This document shows positions 43,565 through 54,947 of a stretch of DNA of 64,000 nucleotides, in pieces. The notes under the pieces were generated by a model, which was not told the DNA's origin, did no database searches, and worked only from the letters and a program-made list of their open reading frames with translations. The DNA is from Aedes albopictus (taxonomy: Eukaryota > Arthropoda > Insecta > Diptera > Culicidae). The position numbers were made by a program, and so were the translations under genes. The stretch's first letter is position 1; every line of letters begins with the position of its first letter. Where the stretch lies: positions 18,419,440 to 18,483,439 of the forward strand of contig NC_085138.1 in assembly GCF_035046485.1 (NCBI RefSeq). The letters run 5' to 3'.

Positions 43565-45595
43565 TTAGAGGAAGGAATCCAGCATCAGAATAAATCCTAG
43601 AAGAAGATCCCGCAGAAATTTGTGGAGGAATCCCGGGAAAACTTCCAGGAAGAATGCCGAAGAGAACTCCGGAGGAATCCCTAAGAGATTCTCGAAAGGA
43701 GTCCCTGGAGATATCACTGAAAAAAAATCAGCTGGAATCCCAGCAGATATCCCGGAAAAGAATCCCGGGAGCAATCTTGTATGAAAGATTCGCTGAACAT
43801 ATTTTGTTTTGCTCTGAAAAATTTCAGAAGAAACCTAGAGATGAATACCAAGAATTGTCTCTGAAGGAATCTTGAGAAATTATTAAATGAATCGCAGAAG
43901 AAACCGCTGAAAGAATCCTCAGCGATATAACCCTGCAGAAAATCCGTGAAAACACATTACGAACTCACGGGAGAAATCTCTGAAGGAATACCTAAATGAA
44001 TATCAGGAAGAATACCTGACAGAATGCCAGAAGGAATTCATAAAGCAATCCCGGGAGAATCCCTTGAAGAAATACCCAAATAAAATTGGGAAGGCTTCCT
44101 GAAAGAAGTCCCTTTGAATATCCTAGAGGAATTCCCGAAAGAATCCCGGGAAAGAATCATTGAAAAAATCCTGGAAGAACCCCTTAAGGAATCCCAGGGT
44201 AAATCCCTCAAGGAATCATTGAAGGCATCTGTGGATGATTCCCAAGAAAAATAATATAGGAATCCCGGGAAACGCCCTGCAGGGATTCTGAAAATAATCC
44301 CTGACGAAATCCTGAGAGGAATACCTGAAAAAATGACGAAAGGAGTTCCGGGAAACATCAATGAAGGAATGACGGAAATAAACCCTAGAGAAACCTCAAC
44401 ATAAAGAACCCCTAAATTAACCTTGGGAGGAATCTCTAAAAGAAACTACGTAAAAATAAATGACAATATCCCAGGAGATGTCAATTCTGGAAGGAATTCC
44501 TAATGGAAGCCCGGAAGAAATCCTATAAAAGTAATATGTTTAAAAAAAAATCCAGGAGAAATCTGTAAAGGAACGCCGGGAAGAATCCCTAAAAGGATCC
44601 TTCCTAGTAAATAAAAAACAATCTGGAGGGCAATCTCAAGAGGATCAAATCCTAGAGAAAAGCCGGGGAATAGTTCGTGAAAGAAGCCCGCTAGGAATCC
44701 CGGAGAAATCCCCAAAGTTATCATATGAGAAATCAATGAAGGAACCCCGAAAGAAATATTTTAAGTAATCTCTGAAAATATCCAGGAACAATTCCTAAAT
44801 GAATTTCGGCAGAAATACTTGTAAAAATGCCGGGAGGAGTCCCGGGAGAAATCCCTAAAGGAATCCCGTTAAAAATCAATGAAGGAATCAATGACGTAAG
44901 GAATCTCCGTAAGAAAACATCCTTAAATGAATATTGGAAGAAATCCCTAAAAGAAACCACGTAAATTTTATGACGAAATTCAAGGTAATATCAATGAAGG
45001 AATTCTAGGGGGGGATTTCTAAAAGAAGCCTGAAAGGATTCTCAAAAAAAATGCTGGAAGAAATCCCTGGAAGAATTCTGGAGGAATCTCTGATGCAGTT
45101 CCAGGAATAATCCATGAAAAATCCCGGAAAAATCCATAAATAAATCCCGGGGAGAAATAAATGAAGGAATCCCGGGAGAAAGCCCCGAGTAATCCCTGAT
45201 GCAAAACTCCAGGAGACTTTTTTAAAGAATTCCTCGAAGGAATCCCATTAGGGATCAATGAAGGAGAAATCTTGGGAGAAGCCGAGATGAAATAGCTTAG
45301 GGCTAAAAATCTCGTTAAAACAGATAAAAAAAAATCTTGGGAGAAATAGCTGACGGAATGCCGGAGGCATCTCTGAAAGAGTTATGGAGGAACCTCTGAA
45401 AGAACACCTGGTGGAATTTAGGGAGGTAAGTATCCTTGAAGGAATCGTATGAGGTATCCTGAGTGGAATACGTAAAGGATTCTCTAAAGGAACTACAAGA
45501 CGAATCCTTGTAGGAATTCAAGGAGAAATTCATGTGGAATTATCGAAAGGAATTGCTGAATATTTGCTTAGATATATCCCCGTGGGAGGCGTTAC
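43565..45595 (-). repeat. 12/24-bp minisatellite, opposite orientation
   Basis: Units such as GGAATCCCGGGAGAAATCCC are the reverse complement of the 23.9-28.9 kb type and yield minus-strand frames with ISPGIPPGI beats. The purine strand is the plus strand here. Confidence 0.8.
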
Positions 45596-45600
45596 ATGTA

Positions 45601-46547
45601 CACCGTGTCCAATAAGTTCTCATACAAAATACAAATTCAGAAATTATAATTTTATTTCACATCTGTTATACATATTTTCAAAATGAATGCATGTATTGAA
45701 GGGCCACATAATACTGATGCAATAAAGCATACGGTTTAGAATAACGTCATCTTCTATTTGTTTTTAGAAGCCTAGTAGTACACTTCCGTTTTCTGAAATC
45801 CGTTTGCTCCGGCACGCAAGAAAAATTTTCGAAAAGTTTTTCATTCTACGGTAGCTAAATAGAGTCCATTAGGTTAAATTTTGAGTTTTATCCCAAGTTT
45901 TGTACCAAATGGATATACTAAGGTTAAATGTAAGCAATTTTAATGATGATATGGTAAGAAATTTCCAAGTAAGCTAACTTGGGCTAATTTTCTTGAAAAT
46001 GACCGTTATATTAAAGATAAACATCTTAAAACGTAAATTTTGAGCAAAATTTACCACAATAGGGACACAAGCATGTTTTGGAAGTGAGAATAATGTGAAT
46101 CAACAAGATAATATGCAGCCATGCTTCGTTAACACAACAAATTTCATTAAAATAGATAAATGGACTGTTTTGTTTAATTTTCGTTTTATTTTGTACAACA
46201 TAAAACGGCTTCGTACTTCACCAATACAGAATGTTATATTTTTTTCTCTTCTGGTCATAGTTGCTACTAGCAATGGTGAGGACAGGAACCTAATTTGTTT
46301 CAACTTAAAACCTTCACTCGTTAAAATGAGACGAAATACCAATGAAATGGCGTGCGTGCCAGCTGAAATGGACTTACGACACATAAGCGATCAGCAGAGA
46401 AGGATTAAGGACAATTAATTCCAAAACATATACTGTATTCGATCAGTGTTAGTTGACCTTTCAATAAATAAATTTCCTTTGAAATCCTAATTACAGATGT
46501 GAAATGAATTCAATTTGATTTTGTATGAGAACTTATTGGACACGGTG
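45601..46547. mobile_element. TA-flanked TIR element, 947 bp
   Basis: CACCGTGTCCAATAAGTTCT and its inverse form perfect ends extending about 30 bp (to ATACAAAAT). TA borders both sides (45599-45600, 46548-46549). A 107-codon plus frame (46095-46418) and an overlapping minus frame show no transposase motif. Tc1/mariner-like by ends. Confidence 0.8.
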
Positions 46548-46549
46548 TA

Positions 46550-46989
46550 AACCAAAATATCCGTAATATTGATAACATCAAACGCGGTAATGTTTTACTG
46601 AAAATCTTTGACTCTTATATACTTGAAAGGTTTTGATGAAGACGTCATATTTATATCTCTTCGCTGAGTCGAGATATTAGCAAGAGTATTTTGTCACTCC
46701 AGTGCCACCTGTTCGAAAGGTTTCTAACCAATAATAACTACATTACCGAATAAAGTTTGGCCAAATAAACATTGTGTCATTATTAAAATTACAAGTTACA
46801 ATAAAAAAAAACATATTTCAAGCCTTACTTTACCAAACACCGTATCTAACAAAATCAACGGAGAAAATCGGAGGGGAAGTTCGCTGTTCCCATAGCAACT
46901 CATACATTGAGCATTTCAGAAACGTGAATAATCCGGATATTTTTTCACAAATCATTCCCAAAGGTGAGTGATACAAGCAGTCTTATTCC
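46550..46989. other. Unassigned DNA with weak exon-like end
   Basis: A plus frame ends ...HFRNVNNPDIFSQIIPK then AAAG|GTGAGTGA at 46964, resembling a splice donor. No convincing acceptor precedes it. Low value on its own. Confidence 0.2.
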
Positions 46990-48511
46990 AAATGTTTCAT
47001 ATACTCCTATTGCAGTTCCCTCTGGGAGTTTTTCAAGGATTTCAGGAAAATATATCTTCAATTATTTCTTTTTCATATTTCTCAAGATGTTCTGTGATCT
47101 CTCAAGAAGCTTTTTCCTGAAGTTTCTTCTGGAATCTAGAAAGTCACATCTGAAGTTTTTCGGAGATTTTGCAAAACTTTCCTGCGCTATTCCTGCTAGG
47201 GTTTCTTCTGGAATAGTTTCAAGACTTTTTCCTGTGATTCTGGCATTCATACATTTCTTTTGGGGTCCTCAAGATTTTTCTCTTCGATTTGCTTCTGTGT
47301 TCATACTACAAGTTCCTTCGGAGTTTTTTTTTCTGTAGATCTTTCTGAAATTTCTTCAGCAGTGCCCACCGGCATTTCTGAAGATTTTACTTTTGGAATC
47401 TTAGGAAGATCTACAGGAAGAATGTATGAAGGAATCCCAGAACAAAGTTCAGTAATTTAGGAAATTTCAGAAGAAAATCCAATAGAAAACTCAAACCGAT
47501 CTCCTTGAGATTTTTTTCTTCAGAATTTTCCGTAAGGGGAATTTTCTGATAGAATCCCACACAAAATGTTGAAATCCCAAAGATAATTCATTAAGAAATA
47601 TCAGAATAAAACATTCGGAGAAATCCCTGTTGAGACAGAAGGAACTCCAAGAGGAATACCAAAAGAACGTCAATGGGAAACTCCAGAAAGAAATATTTGA
47701 GGGATCTCAAAAAGATCTTCACGATGAATCGCAGAAGAAATTTCTAGAAAATCTGAGAAAATCTTAGGAAGATCTCCAGTGATTTCGTCTGAGGATCCTG
47801 CTGGAGCTCCTCCAGTAGTTCGTTGTGGATTTCCTTTTCCAGGAATTGCTTCTGGTATACTTCCATATATTTATCCTGCAATTTTTCAAGAAGATACTTC
47901 AGATATTCTGCAAAACTTTACTGTGCTATTCCTTCTAGAGTTTCTTCTGGAATAATTCCAGAAATATCTGCTATGATTCTGGAATTCATAAATTTCTTTT
48001 GGGGTCATCAAGAAGTTCCTCCTTGGATCCATCAAAGATTTGCTTCTGCGATCCCTCTGCAATTTCCTTCGGAGATTTTTTTTTGTATAAATTCTGGAAT
48101 TTCTTCAGTAGTGCCGCCTGGTATTTCTGAAGAAGATATTAGGATCTACAGGAAGAATGTACAGAGGATCTACTGGATCAAACTGATCTCGTTGAGAAAT
48201 GAATTTCTACAGAGAGAAGAACTTTCTCGAGGCATCTCACACAGTGTGAATGATTTGTAAAAGTATTGCAACATCCCAAAGATAACTCATTGAGAAATGT
48301 TGGAATAAAACTTTCAGAAAAGATCGTCGAGAAAAAAACATAAAAAAATATTTGAGGGATCTCAAAAAGATCTTCTGGATAATAAATCACAGAAGAAACT
48401 TCTGGAAGGATTCCTGAGAAATACTAATCATCAGGATCATGGCAATTTTTTCCTGGGGATCCTTCTGGGCGTGCTTCAGTAGTACTTTGTGGATTTTCTT
48501 TTTTCAGGAAT

Positions 48512-48915
48512 AGGCTCCTAAAGTCCTATCGGGATTCTTGTTTTAAACCACAATATATGGTTCAAGAGTACATATTTACTCAATTTTTGACGTTTTTATT
48601 AACCGTAGTTGAAAATATATAATTTTTATTTTTTTGTCTCGTCCCTAGCTTATAACACATACTTTGAGTGATTTTTTTTCACCGTGTATGTCAGATAGGA
48701 ACATTTTTGAAATCCCAGTGCGAAAAATGTCGAGCTCAGTCACACAAGGTTGACCTCAAATGTCAAAGTAGAACTATTTACCATTTTACTTATTTCAAAT
48801 TTTCTCATTATTCCTTTGTTTTTCAAGTTCGACTTAAGTACAATTCCGATTAGAATACCATGCTTGATCGTATTATTCAATATAAGCGAGATTTCGTCTT
48901 TAATTTTAGGACCCT
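48512..48915. mobile_element. AATT-targeting element, 404-bp deletion derivative
   Basis: Ends AGGCTCCTAAAGTCC and inverted AGGGTCCTAAAATTA; AT borders both sides (48510-48511, 48916-48917). It matches 63224-63969 in reverse orientation at both ends but lacks about 340 internal bp, joined within an AATAT-type microhomology (CCACAATATATGGTTC). The paralogous empty site at 47839-47857 reads CCAGGAATTGCTTCTGG. Confidence 0.85.
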
Positions 48916-49140
48916 ATTGCTTCTGGTTTACCTTCTGGTATTCTTCAAGAAGATTCTTCAGAGATTTTACAAGTTTCTTCTGGAATAATACCAGGAAATT
49001 CTCCTTTGATTCTGGAATTCATAAACTTCTTTTGGAATCCTCATGAAGTTTCTCGTCGGATTCTCCAAAGATTTGCTTCTGTGGTCCTTCTGCAAGTTAT
49101 TTAGGAGATTTTATTCAGCACTGCCTGGTATTTCCTGGTA

Positions 49141-49353
49141 CAGGCCGGACTCCATTATCCGGAGTCAGGTTCTGGCGCTTCCCAACATAATATCTCGGAA
49201 ACGAAATGCTACGAGAAGCTGAAATGTTGACTGATCACTAACCAAAGTTAGCTTAACAACATGTCAAAATTTCAGCTTTATAGAGCAATCCGTTTCCCGG
49301 ATATATATTTGAGAAGCAGCAGAACCCGACTCCGGATAATCGAGTCCGACCTG
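49141..49353. mobile_element. 213-bp TA-flanked MITE
   Basis: CAGGCCGGACTCCATTATCC and its near-inverse (CAGGTCGGACTCGATTATCC) form the ends, followed by a GGAGTC stem. TA lies at 49139-49140 and 49354-49355. It sits in the third higher-order repeat copy; copy two reads GGTATTTCTGAAG at the equivalent site. Confidence 0.8.
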
Positions 49354-50034
49354 TATTTCTAAAGAAGTTACTTTTGGATTTTTTCGGAGGATCTACAGGT
49401 AAATAATATGGAGAATCTACTGGATGAATCCAAAAACAATGTTTAGTATTTCCAGAAATCTCAAAAGAAAATGCAGTAGAAAACTAAAAACGATCTCCTT
49501 GAGAAATGAATTACTTCTAAGAGAAGAACTTTTTGAAGGAATCCCATACAAATTGTGTGGAGGAATTGTAGAAGTACCTTATTGAGAAATCTCAGAATAA
49601 AACTTTTGGAGATATTCCTGAAAAAATATCCGAATAAGTACGAAGGATTTCCTGAAAAAAATCAGAACCAAGATCAGGAAGTATACCAAAAGATACTACT
49701 GTAAGAATTCCAGATGGATCTTCAAATGTGTAAGATTCTCATTGAAAAAACTTCTTGAGGATACCCAGGAGGAACTCTGGAGCAGAAGATACAGAAGAAA
49801 TATCTTGAGATATTTTTGAAGGAACTGCTAAGAATAATCCCGAAAACAGTTCCAGAAATAATACCGGAATGAGGCCCCGTTCATCTCAGCGAGAACACTT
49901 TAAGGAGTTTCAGACAGGTTGTCTGCTGGACTCCCAGAAGGAATTTCGGGAAAAATAACAGTAGCAACTCCTAGAAGATACTAGTTTGAAATGTTGCGAG
50001 GCAAGTTATAAAACTAACCACAAACTGACCACTA

Positions 50035-50674
50035 GGCCGTCCCTTATTTTGCAAAATTTAGAAATGCTATAAGTTCGTTAGTGGAAAATGATCGTTTTAG
50101 CTAAAAAATGATCGGGTCAAAATTTGAAGTCCGTATCTCAAGGCTAAGTGGTCCCTCAAGGGGCCTAAAGTTGTCAAAAAATGTATGGGACCAAAAAAAC
50201 ATGAAATTTTTTTCGACGAAACAAATACGGTATTCCACTAAAACCGGTGATTTTACGTCCCTAAAGGGCCAAAAATGTGCTTAGATTTGCGATATCTCTA
50301 CTCGTTTCCAAGATATTGACAAAAAACAACTGAAAAATCGGCATTTTTGACCATTTTTTTAGATTCCGAAGGAAACTTACCCTATTTTGTTCAATAACTC
50401 AAAAACGAGTAGAGATATTGCAAATCTAAGCACATTTTTGGCCCTTTAGGGTCCTAAAATCACCGGTTTTAGTAGAATAGCGTATTTTTTCGTCGAAAAA
50501 AATTTCGTGTTTTTTTGGTCCCATACAATTTTTGACAACTTTAGGCCCCTTGAGGGACCACTTAGCCTTGAGATACGGACTTCAAATTTTGACACGATCA
50601 TTTTTTAGCTAAAACGATCATTTTCCACTAACGAACTTATAACATTTCTAAATTTTTCAAAATAAGGGACGGCC
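50035..50674. mobile_element. TA-flanked foldback element, 640 bp
   Basis: GGCCGTCCCTTATTTTGCAA and its inverse are the ends; TA at 50033-50034 and 50675-50676. The arms mirror for nearly their whole length (e.g. AAATCTAAGCACATTTTTGG at 50425 against its inverse at 50275). Centre near 50354. No coding capacity. Confidence 0.85.
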
Positions 50675-50679
50675 TACTG

Positions 50680-51082
50680 ACCACTTCCCCAGGGAAACCA
50701 GGATCCCGGAAGGTTCCAGAATGTGGCCAATTGGATCAAAAATGCTCTGAACAACCTTTCAATGAATTTATCTCGAAGTTTGACGTGTCGCAAGGCAGGT
50801 CTGAAAACTTGGCCGGAAAGTTTGTGGGAGATAGCTATAGGGATGTCCATTTTTATACTTCTAATTACATAACTGCATTTATCAGACGTAACTCAACAAA
50901 AATTGCAATCCTACAGAAATACATCGAAAAACATCCCCAAATTCGTGACGTGGAAAATGCTAAATTTGCCCCTTCTTTCCAGAGATGTCTCCAGCGATTC
51001 CCCCAAGAATACTTTCTGGGATTGCTCCAGGAATTCATACTGAGATTTACACTATACATTTCCTGCTGAAATTGCTTCAGCA
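50680..51082. other. Short unassigned stretch
   Basis: A 112-codon plus frame (50731-51069) has no recognisable motif; its 3' part is minisatellite-like (TCCAGCGATTCCCCCAAGAA). Probably not a gene. Confidence 0.3.
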
Positions 51083-51152
51083 ATAGGAAGCAATCAGTGA
51101 AGTACTAGATTGAAAGTAGTGAGCTGGATTTTTGTATGGTGAGATGATCAAT

Positions 51153-51510
51153 AGGAGGCAATCAGTGAAGTACTAGATTGAAAGTAGTAAGCTAGATTTT
51201 TGTATGGTGAGATGATCAATTCTCCATTTCTGCAATGAAATGGTGCAAACAGCGTGGGTTATATGATTTCTTGCCTAATTTGATGCGGTTTGAGCAAAAG
51301 TTTGGGTTACTGTGTTGTTGAAGTTGCAAGAAATAAATAATACAACAACACAGTTACCTAAACTTTTGCTCAACCAGCATCAAATCAGGCAAGAAATCAT
51401 ATAACCCACCCTGTTTGCACCATTTCATTGCAGAAATGGAGAATTGATCATCTCACCATACAAAAATCCAGCTCACTACTTTCAATCTAGTACTTCACTG
51501 ATTGCCTCCT
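51153..51510. mobile_element. Nested MITE, subfamily B (358 bp)
   Basis: Starts AGGAGGCAATCAGTGAAGTA, ends with its inverse, AT on both sides (51151-51152, 51511-51512). The loop region is AAGTTGCAAGAAATAAATAA. Inserted into the left arm of the surrounding B copy. Confidence 0.92.
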
Positions 51511-51736
51511 ATTCTCCGTTTCTGCAAAGAAATGCTGCAAACAGCGTGGGTTATATGATTTCTTGCCTAATTTGATGCTGTTTGAGCAAAACTTTGGGTA
51601 ACTGTGTTGTTGAAGTTGCAAGAAATAAATAATACAACAACACAGTTACCTAAACTTTTGCTCAAACAGCATTAAATTAGGCAAGAAATCAAATAACCCA
51701 AGCTGTTTGCACCATTTCATTGCAAAAACGGAGAAT

Positions 51737-52093
51737 GGGGTACGTTCGGTGTAGTACTAGATGTGTAGTAATGAGCTGAATTTTTGTATGGTGAGAAGGT
51801 CATTTCTCCGTTTCTGCAATGAAATGGTGCAAAAAGCGTGGGTATTATGATTCCTTACCTAATTTGATGCTGTTTGAGCAAAACTTTGGATAACTATGTT
51901 ATTTATATTGCAAGTAATGGAGAAAACAACAACACTGTTGCCCAAAGTTTTGCTCAAACAGCATCAAATTAGGCAAGGAATCATAATACCCACGCTTTTT
52001 TCACCATTTAATTGCAGAAACGGAGAATTGACCTTCTCACCATACTAAAATTCAGCTCATTACTACAAATCTAGTACTTCACCGATCTATCCT
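51737..52093. mobile_element. Nested MITE, subfamily A (357 bp)
   Basis: Left end GGGGTACGTTCGGTGTAGTA, right end inverted AGGATAGATCGGTGAAGTAC. AT flanks (51735-51736, 52094-52095). The two ends of A differ, unlike B, yet internal arms match. Inserted into the right arm of the surrounding B copy. Confidence 0.92.
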
Positions 52094-52278
52094 ATTGATC
52101 ATCTCACCATACAAAAATCCAGCTCACTATTTTCAATCTAGTACTTCACTGATTGCTTCCTATTGCTGTCGATATTCTTCAACGGATTTCTCAAAAAATT
52201 CCTCCATCAAATTGGCTCTGGGCTTTTTATTTCATAAATTTCACCATTCCTCTTGGAATTGCTCCAAGAACTTCTAAT

Positions 52279-52636
52279 AGGTAGCAATCAGTGAAGTACT
52301 AGATTGAAAGTAGTGAGCTGGATTTTTGTATGGTGAGATGATCAGTTCTCCATTTCTGTAATGAAATGGTACAAACAGCATGGGTTATATGATTTCTTGA
52401 CTAATTTGATGATATTTGAGCAAAAGTTTGGGTAACTGTGTTGTCGTATTATTTATTTCTTGCAACTTCAACAACACAGTTACGCAAAGTTTTGCTCAAA
52501 TAGCATCAAATTAGTCAAGAAATCATATAACCCATGCTGTTTGTACCATTCCATTACAGAAATGGAGAACTGATCATCTCACCATACAAAAATCCAGCTC
52601 ACTACTTTCAATCTAGTACTTCACTGATTGCTTTCT
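52279..52636. mobile_element. MITE, subfamily B (358 bp)
   Basis: AGGTAGCAATCAGTGAAGTA to its near-inverse, AT at 52277-52278 and 52637-52638; restored target TAATTGA. Uninterrupted hairpin. Confidence 0.92.
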
Positions 52637-52639
52637 ATT

Positions 52640-53740
52640 GAAATTCTTCAGAAAGTCGTGAAGGGATCCCTCCTGAAGTTCTTACTGCGAATGTTTCAGG
52701 AATCTCTACTGGTGTTCCTCCAGGAATTCCACCGGGACTTCCTTCTGGAATTCTCCTGCGGATTTCTACAAGAATCACATCAGACATTACCCTAAGAATT
52801 TTTCCATGCAGTCGATCTGTAATATTTCTCGAAGTTTTTATTGGAATTTCTTCAAGAACTCCTCTAGAAATTCCTGGAAATATTCCTAGATTTTTTTTTC
52901 AGCAATTTCTACAGGAACTCTTCTAGGAATGAATTCAGAAATTTCTATAGCGATTTCTCCGATAGTTTCTTCAGGAGTTACTCCGGCGATTTATCCAGGA
53001 TATTGTCCATGAATATTCTTTGGGATTCTTTCAGGAATTCCTGCTGAGATTCTTTTAAAAATTCTACTGAAGTCCATCCAGATTTTTCCCAAGGGGTTTC
53101 AACCTCTATGCACGCTTTCAATTATTTCTCCCAGAATTACTCAAACAACTTATTCAAGAATTCCTCAGGGGATTTCTCAAGAATTTCTCCATATTAGTCG
53201 ACAGGGCTTCCTCTTAGAATTTTCCGGGGTCTTTTCATGGCATTCCTCCAGGATTTCTCTTGGTAATCCTACAGAAATATCTAGCAAAAATGCCATAGAA
53301 ATATTTCTCGAGATTTCTACAGGAAATTCCTCAAGAAATTTTTGCTGGGAATTCTCTTGCAATTCATGCTAAAATTTCTCAAGCCATTTCTGCTTGAACC
53401 CCTCCAGGAATTGCTCAAGAGAACCTTATTTCAGAAATTCCTCCGTGGATTTCTTCAGGAACTTCTACTGAAATCCTAACACGAATTTCTTCAGAGATCT
53501 CAATAGGAATTCCTCAAATTATTATTTCGAGAACTTCTCCAATGATTTATCCAGGTATTCCTCTAGGGATGCCTCTAGGCCTTTCTTCGGAGATTGCAGT
53601 TGCGATTCCTTCAGAAATTTATCAGGTATTTATCCGGCCGCGTCTCTGGAAGGTTATTCAGAAATGATGGTATTCTCCAGGGATTCCTCCAGTGATTCAC
53701 CTTGAGATTTTTAGAGGTTTAGTGATCCCACGCTGTTGCA
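52640..53740. repeat. Degenerate minisatellite tract
   Basis: Units such as TCCAGGAATTCCACCGGGAC and TTCCTCAAGAAATTTTTGCT. A 12-base beat is visible but decayed. Minus frames reflect it. Confidence 0.65.
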
Positions 53741-53823
53741 TCACTTTAACTTTGACCACTATTTATGAATCACCGTGTTAATTAAAGGAGTAATTACAGA
53801 TTAGGCTGCAGAAAATAGCATTA

Positions 53824-54019
53824 CACTGAAGTTTTTTTTACGCGGTTTTTACGGTTTTTTTTTTACGCGGTACCGCATAAAAAACGCGTTATTTCAAAAC
53901 CCGTCGTAAAAAAACGGTTTTTTTTTTCAAAAACACGCGCAAAATAGTCAGGATTACACCAAACGTAACTTGATTTTTTAAGACTTTTTTTTTTTAAATA
54001 ACGCGTTTTTTTTTCAGTG
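53824..54019. mobile_element. ~196-bp TA-flanked poly-T/CGCG MITE
   Basis: CACTGAA at the left and TTCAGTG at the right are bordered by TA (53822-53823, 54020-54021). Long T-runs alternate with ACGCGG, AACGCGTT and ACGCG words, giving several possible hairpins. Only the outer 9 bp are cleanly inverted. Confidence 0.55.
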
Positions 54020-54021
54020 TA

Positions 54022-54940
54022 TTTCATTCACTAGACAACACAAATTGAGCCAAAACTTTCAGGGGTCATTACTTTGCACCACTACTTTTTGCTAACTGCT
54101 GCATGATTTGAAAATATATAATTTATTTTTTCTCATGTTTATCTTTTAGAAACTGAATTGATTAGAAGACAACGGCAAGATTGCAATTGACATTACCGTC
54201 TCATAGGAAACCCGACTGTTGTACACCATTCGCCCCCACCGAAAAAAAGCACTTACTCACTACTGTGTGACACCGAAGATAACTCGACGAACTCGCGCGA
54301 CAACGCACCGCTTCCGACAACGACTCGACCGTCCGCGGACGATTGCTCCCAACGAATGAACGCGGTGGGACGGAAAATTGGATCATGATCCTTCGGAGAA
54401 GGAGGATATGTACACGGCGACCGAGCCGTGCTGCTCATACGATGCTCGCAGCTCAGTCAGCAGTAGGTGGGTAGGATTTGCTGTTGTCTCTGGTCTCTTC
54501 ATCCTTGCAGTCGCTGATATGTCGCCACCACCCACCAACCCAAAACCACCACCCATCCATCAGAAATCAGATGAGTCGAGTGAGCATAGGGCACTTGCTG
54601 GCTTTGTTTAGTGTGCCCAACAGACCCTTTGATTTTGCTGGTAACGCTTTGTAATGAGAATCGCGTTACGAAACGTTTCACAGCAAAATCAAATGGGTCT
54701 GTTGGGCACACTAAACAAAGCCAGCAAGTGCCCTATGGGGCGGCTGGCTGTTCTCCCTCTCTCTCTCCGAAACGACACGATCTCTCCCGCACGCAAATGG
54801 CAATGTGAGTCATGTGGGTGGTTTGTTTGGGTGTGTGATGAGCTTACGAAGAGAGAAAGAAACTGCGAAAGCTGAGCGGACGCATGGTTGTTTGTGGGGT
54901 AGGGGTGAGTAACACGAACGTATCACACATGATTACGGAA
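54022..54940. promoter_or_regulatory. Repeat-poor, CpG-richer block, candidate promoter region
   Basis: 54190-54580 and 54740-54940 lack the window's repeat families and are CpG-richer. A CTCTCTCTCTCC run (about 54755-54770) resembles GAGA-type promoter sites. Frames on both strands have no recognisable domain. A 145-bp MITE splits the block. Confidence 0.2.
54589..54733. mobile_element. 145-bp TA-flanked palindromic MITE
   Basis: GGGCACTTGCTGGCTTTGTT and its perfect inverse are the ends; TA at 54587-54588 and 54734-54735. The stems run about 50 bp with one or two mismatches; the loop includes a second small hairpin (GTAACGC...GCGTTAC). Confidence 0.9.
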
Positions 54941-54947
54941 GCAAAAT

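Larger units (their letters stand above)
46990..49870. repeat. Minisatellite organised as three ~0.65-0.74 kb higher-order repeats
   Basis: Matching landmarks: GATTCTGG(C/A)ATTCATA at about 47236, 47974 and 49009; ATTTGCTTCTGTG at 47288, 48040s and 49070s; GATCTACAGGAAGAATGTA at 47410 and 48145 with GATCTACAGGTAAATAATAT at 49390. After subtracting the 404-bp insertion in the third copy, spacing is about 740 and 630 bp. The copies were tandemly duplicated before the insertions at 48512 and 49141. Confidence 0.7.
51085..52161. mobile_element. Subfamily B MITE with two MITEs nested at its mirror-image AATT sites
   Basis: The outer copy consists of 51085-51152, 51511-51736 and 52094-52161. Removing both inserts and one AT from each duplication leaves 358 bp, the full B length. 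The inserts sit at AATTCTCC in the left arm and GGAGAATT in the right arm, both about 66 bp from an end. AT flanks the outer copy (51083-51084, 52162-52163); the restored host target is GCAATTGC. Confidence 0.9.

Noticed and set aside
46774..46971. Exon ending at GTGAGT (46964)
   Set aside because: The donor looks good but no acceptor with a pyrimidine tract precedes the frame, and downstream is minisatellite.
51083..52163. Tc1/mariner classification (TA duplication) for the 357/358-bp MITEs
   Set aside because: The ends also allow TA|GG...CC|TA, but restoring nested and paralogous empty sites gives AATT, not the extra TA this would need.
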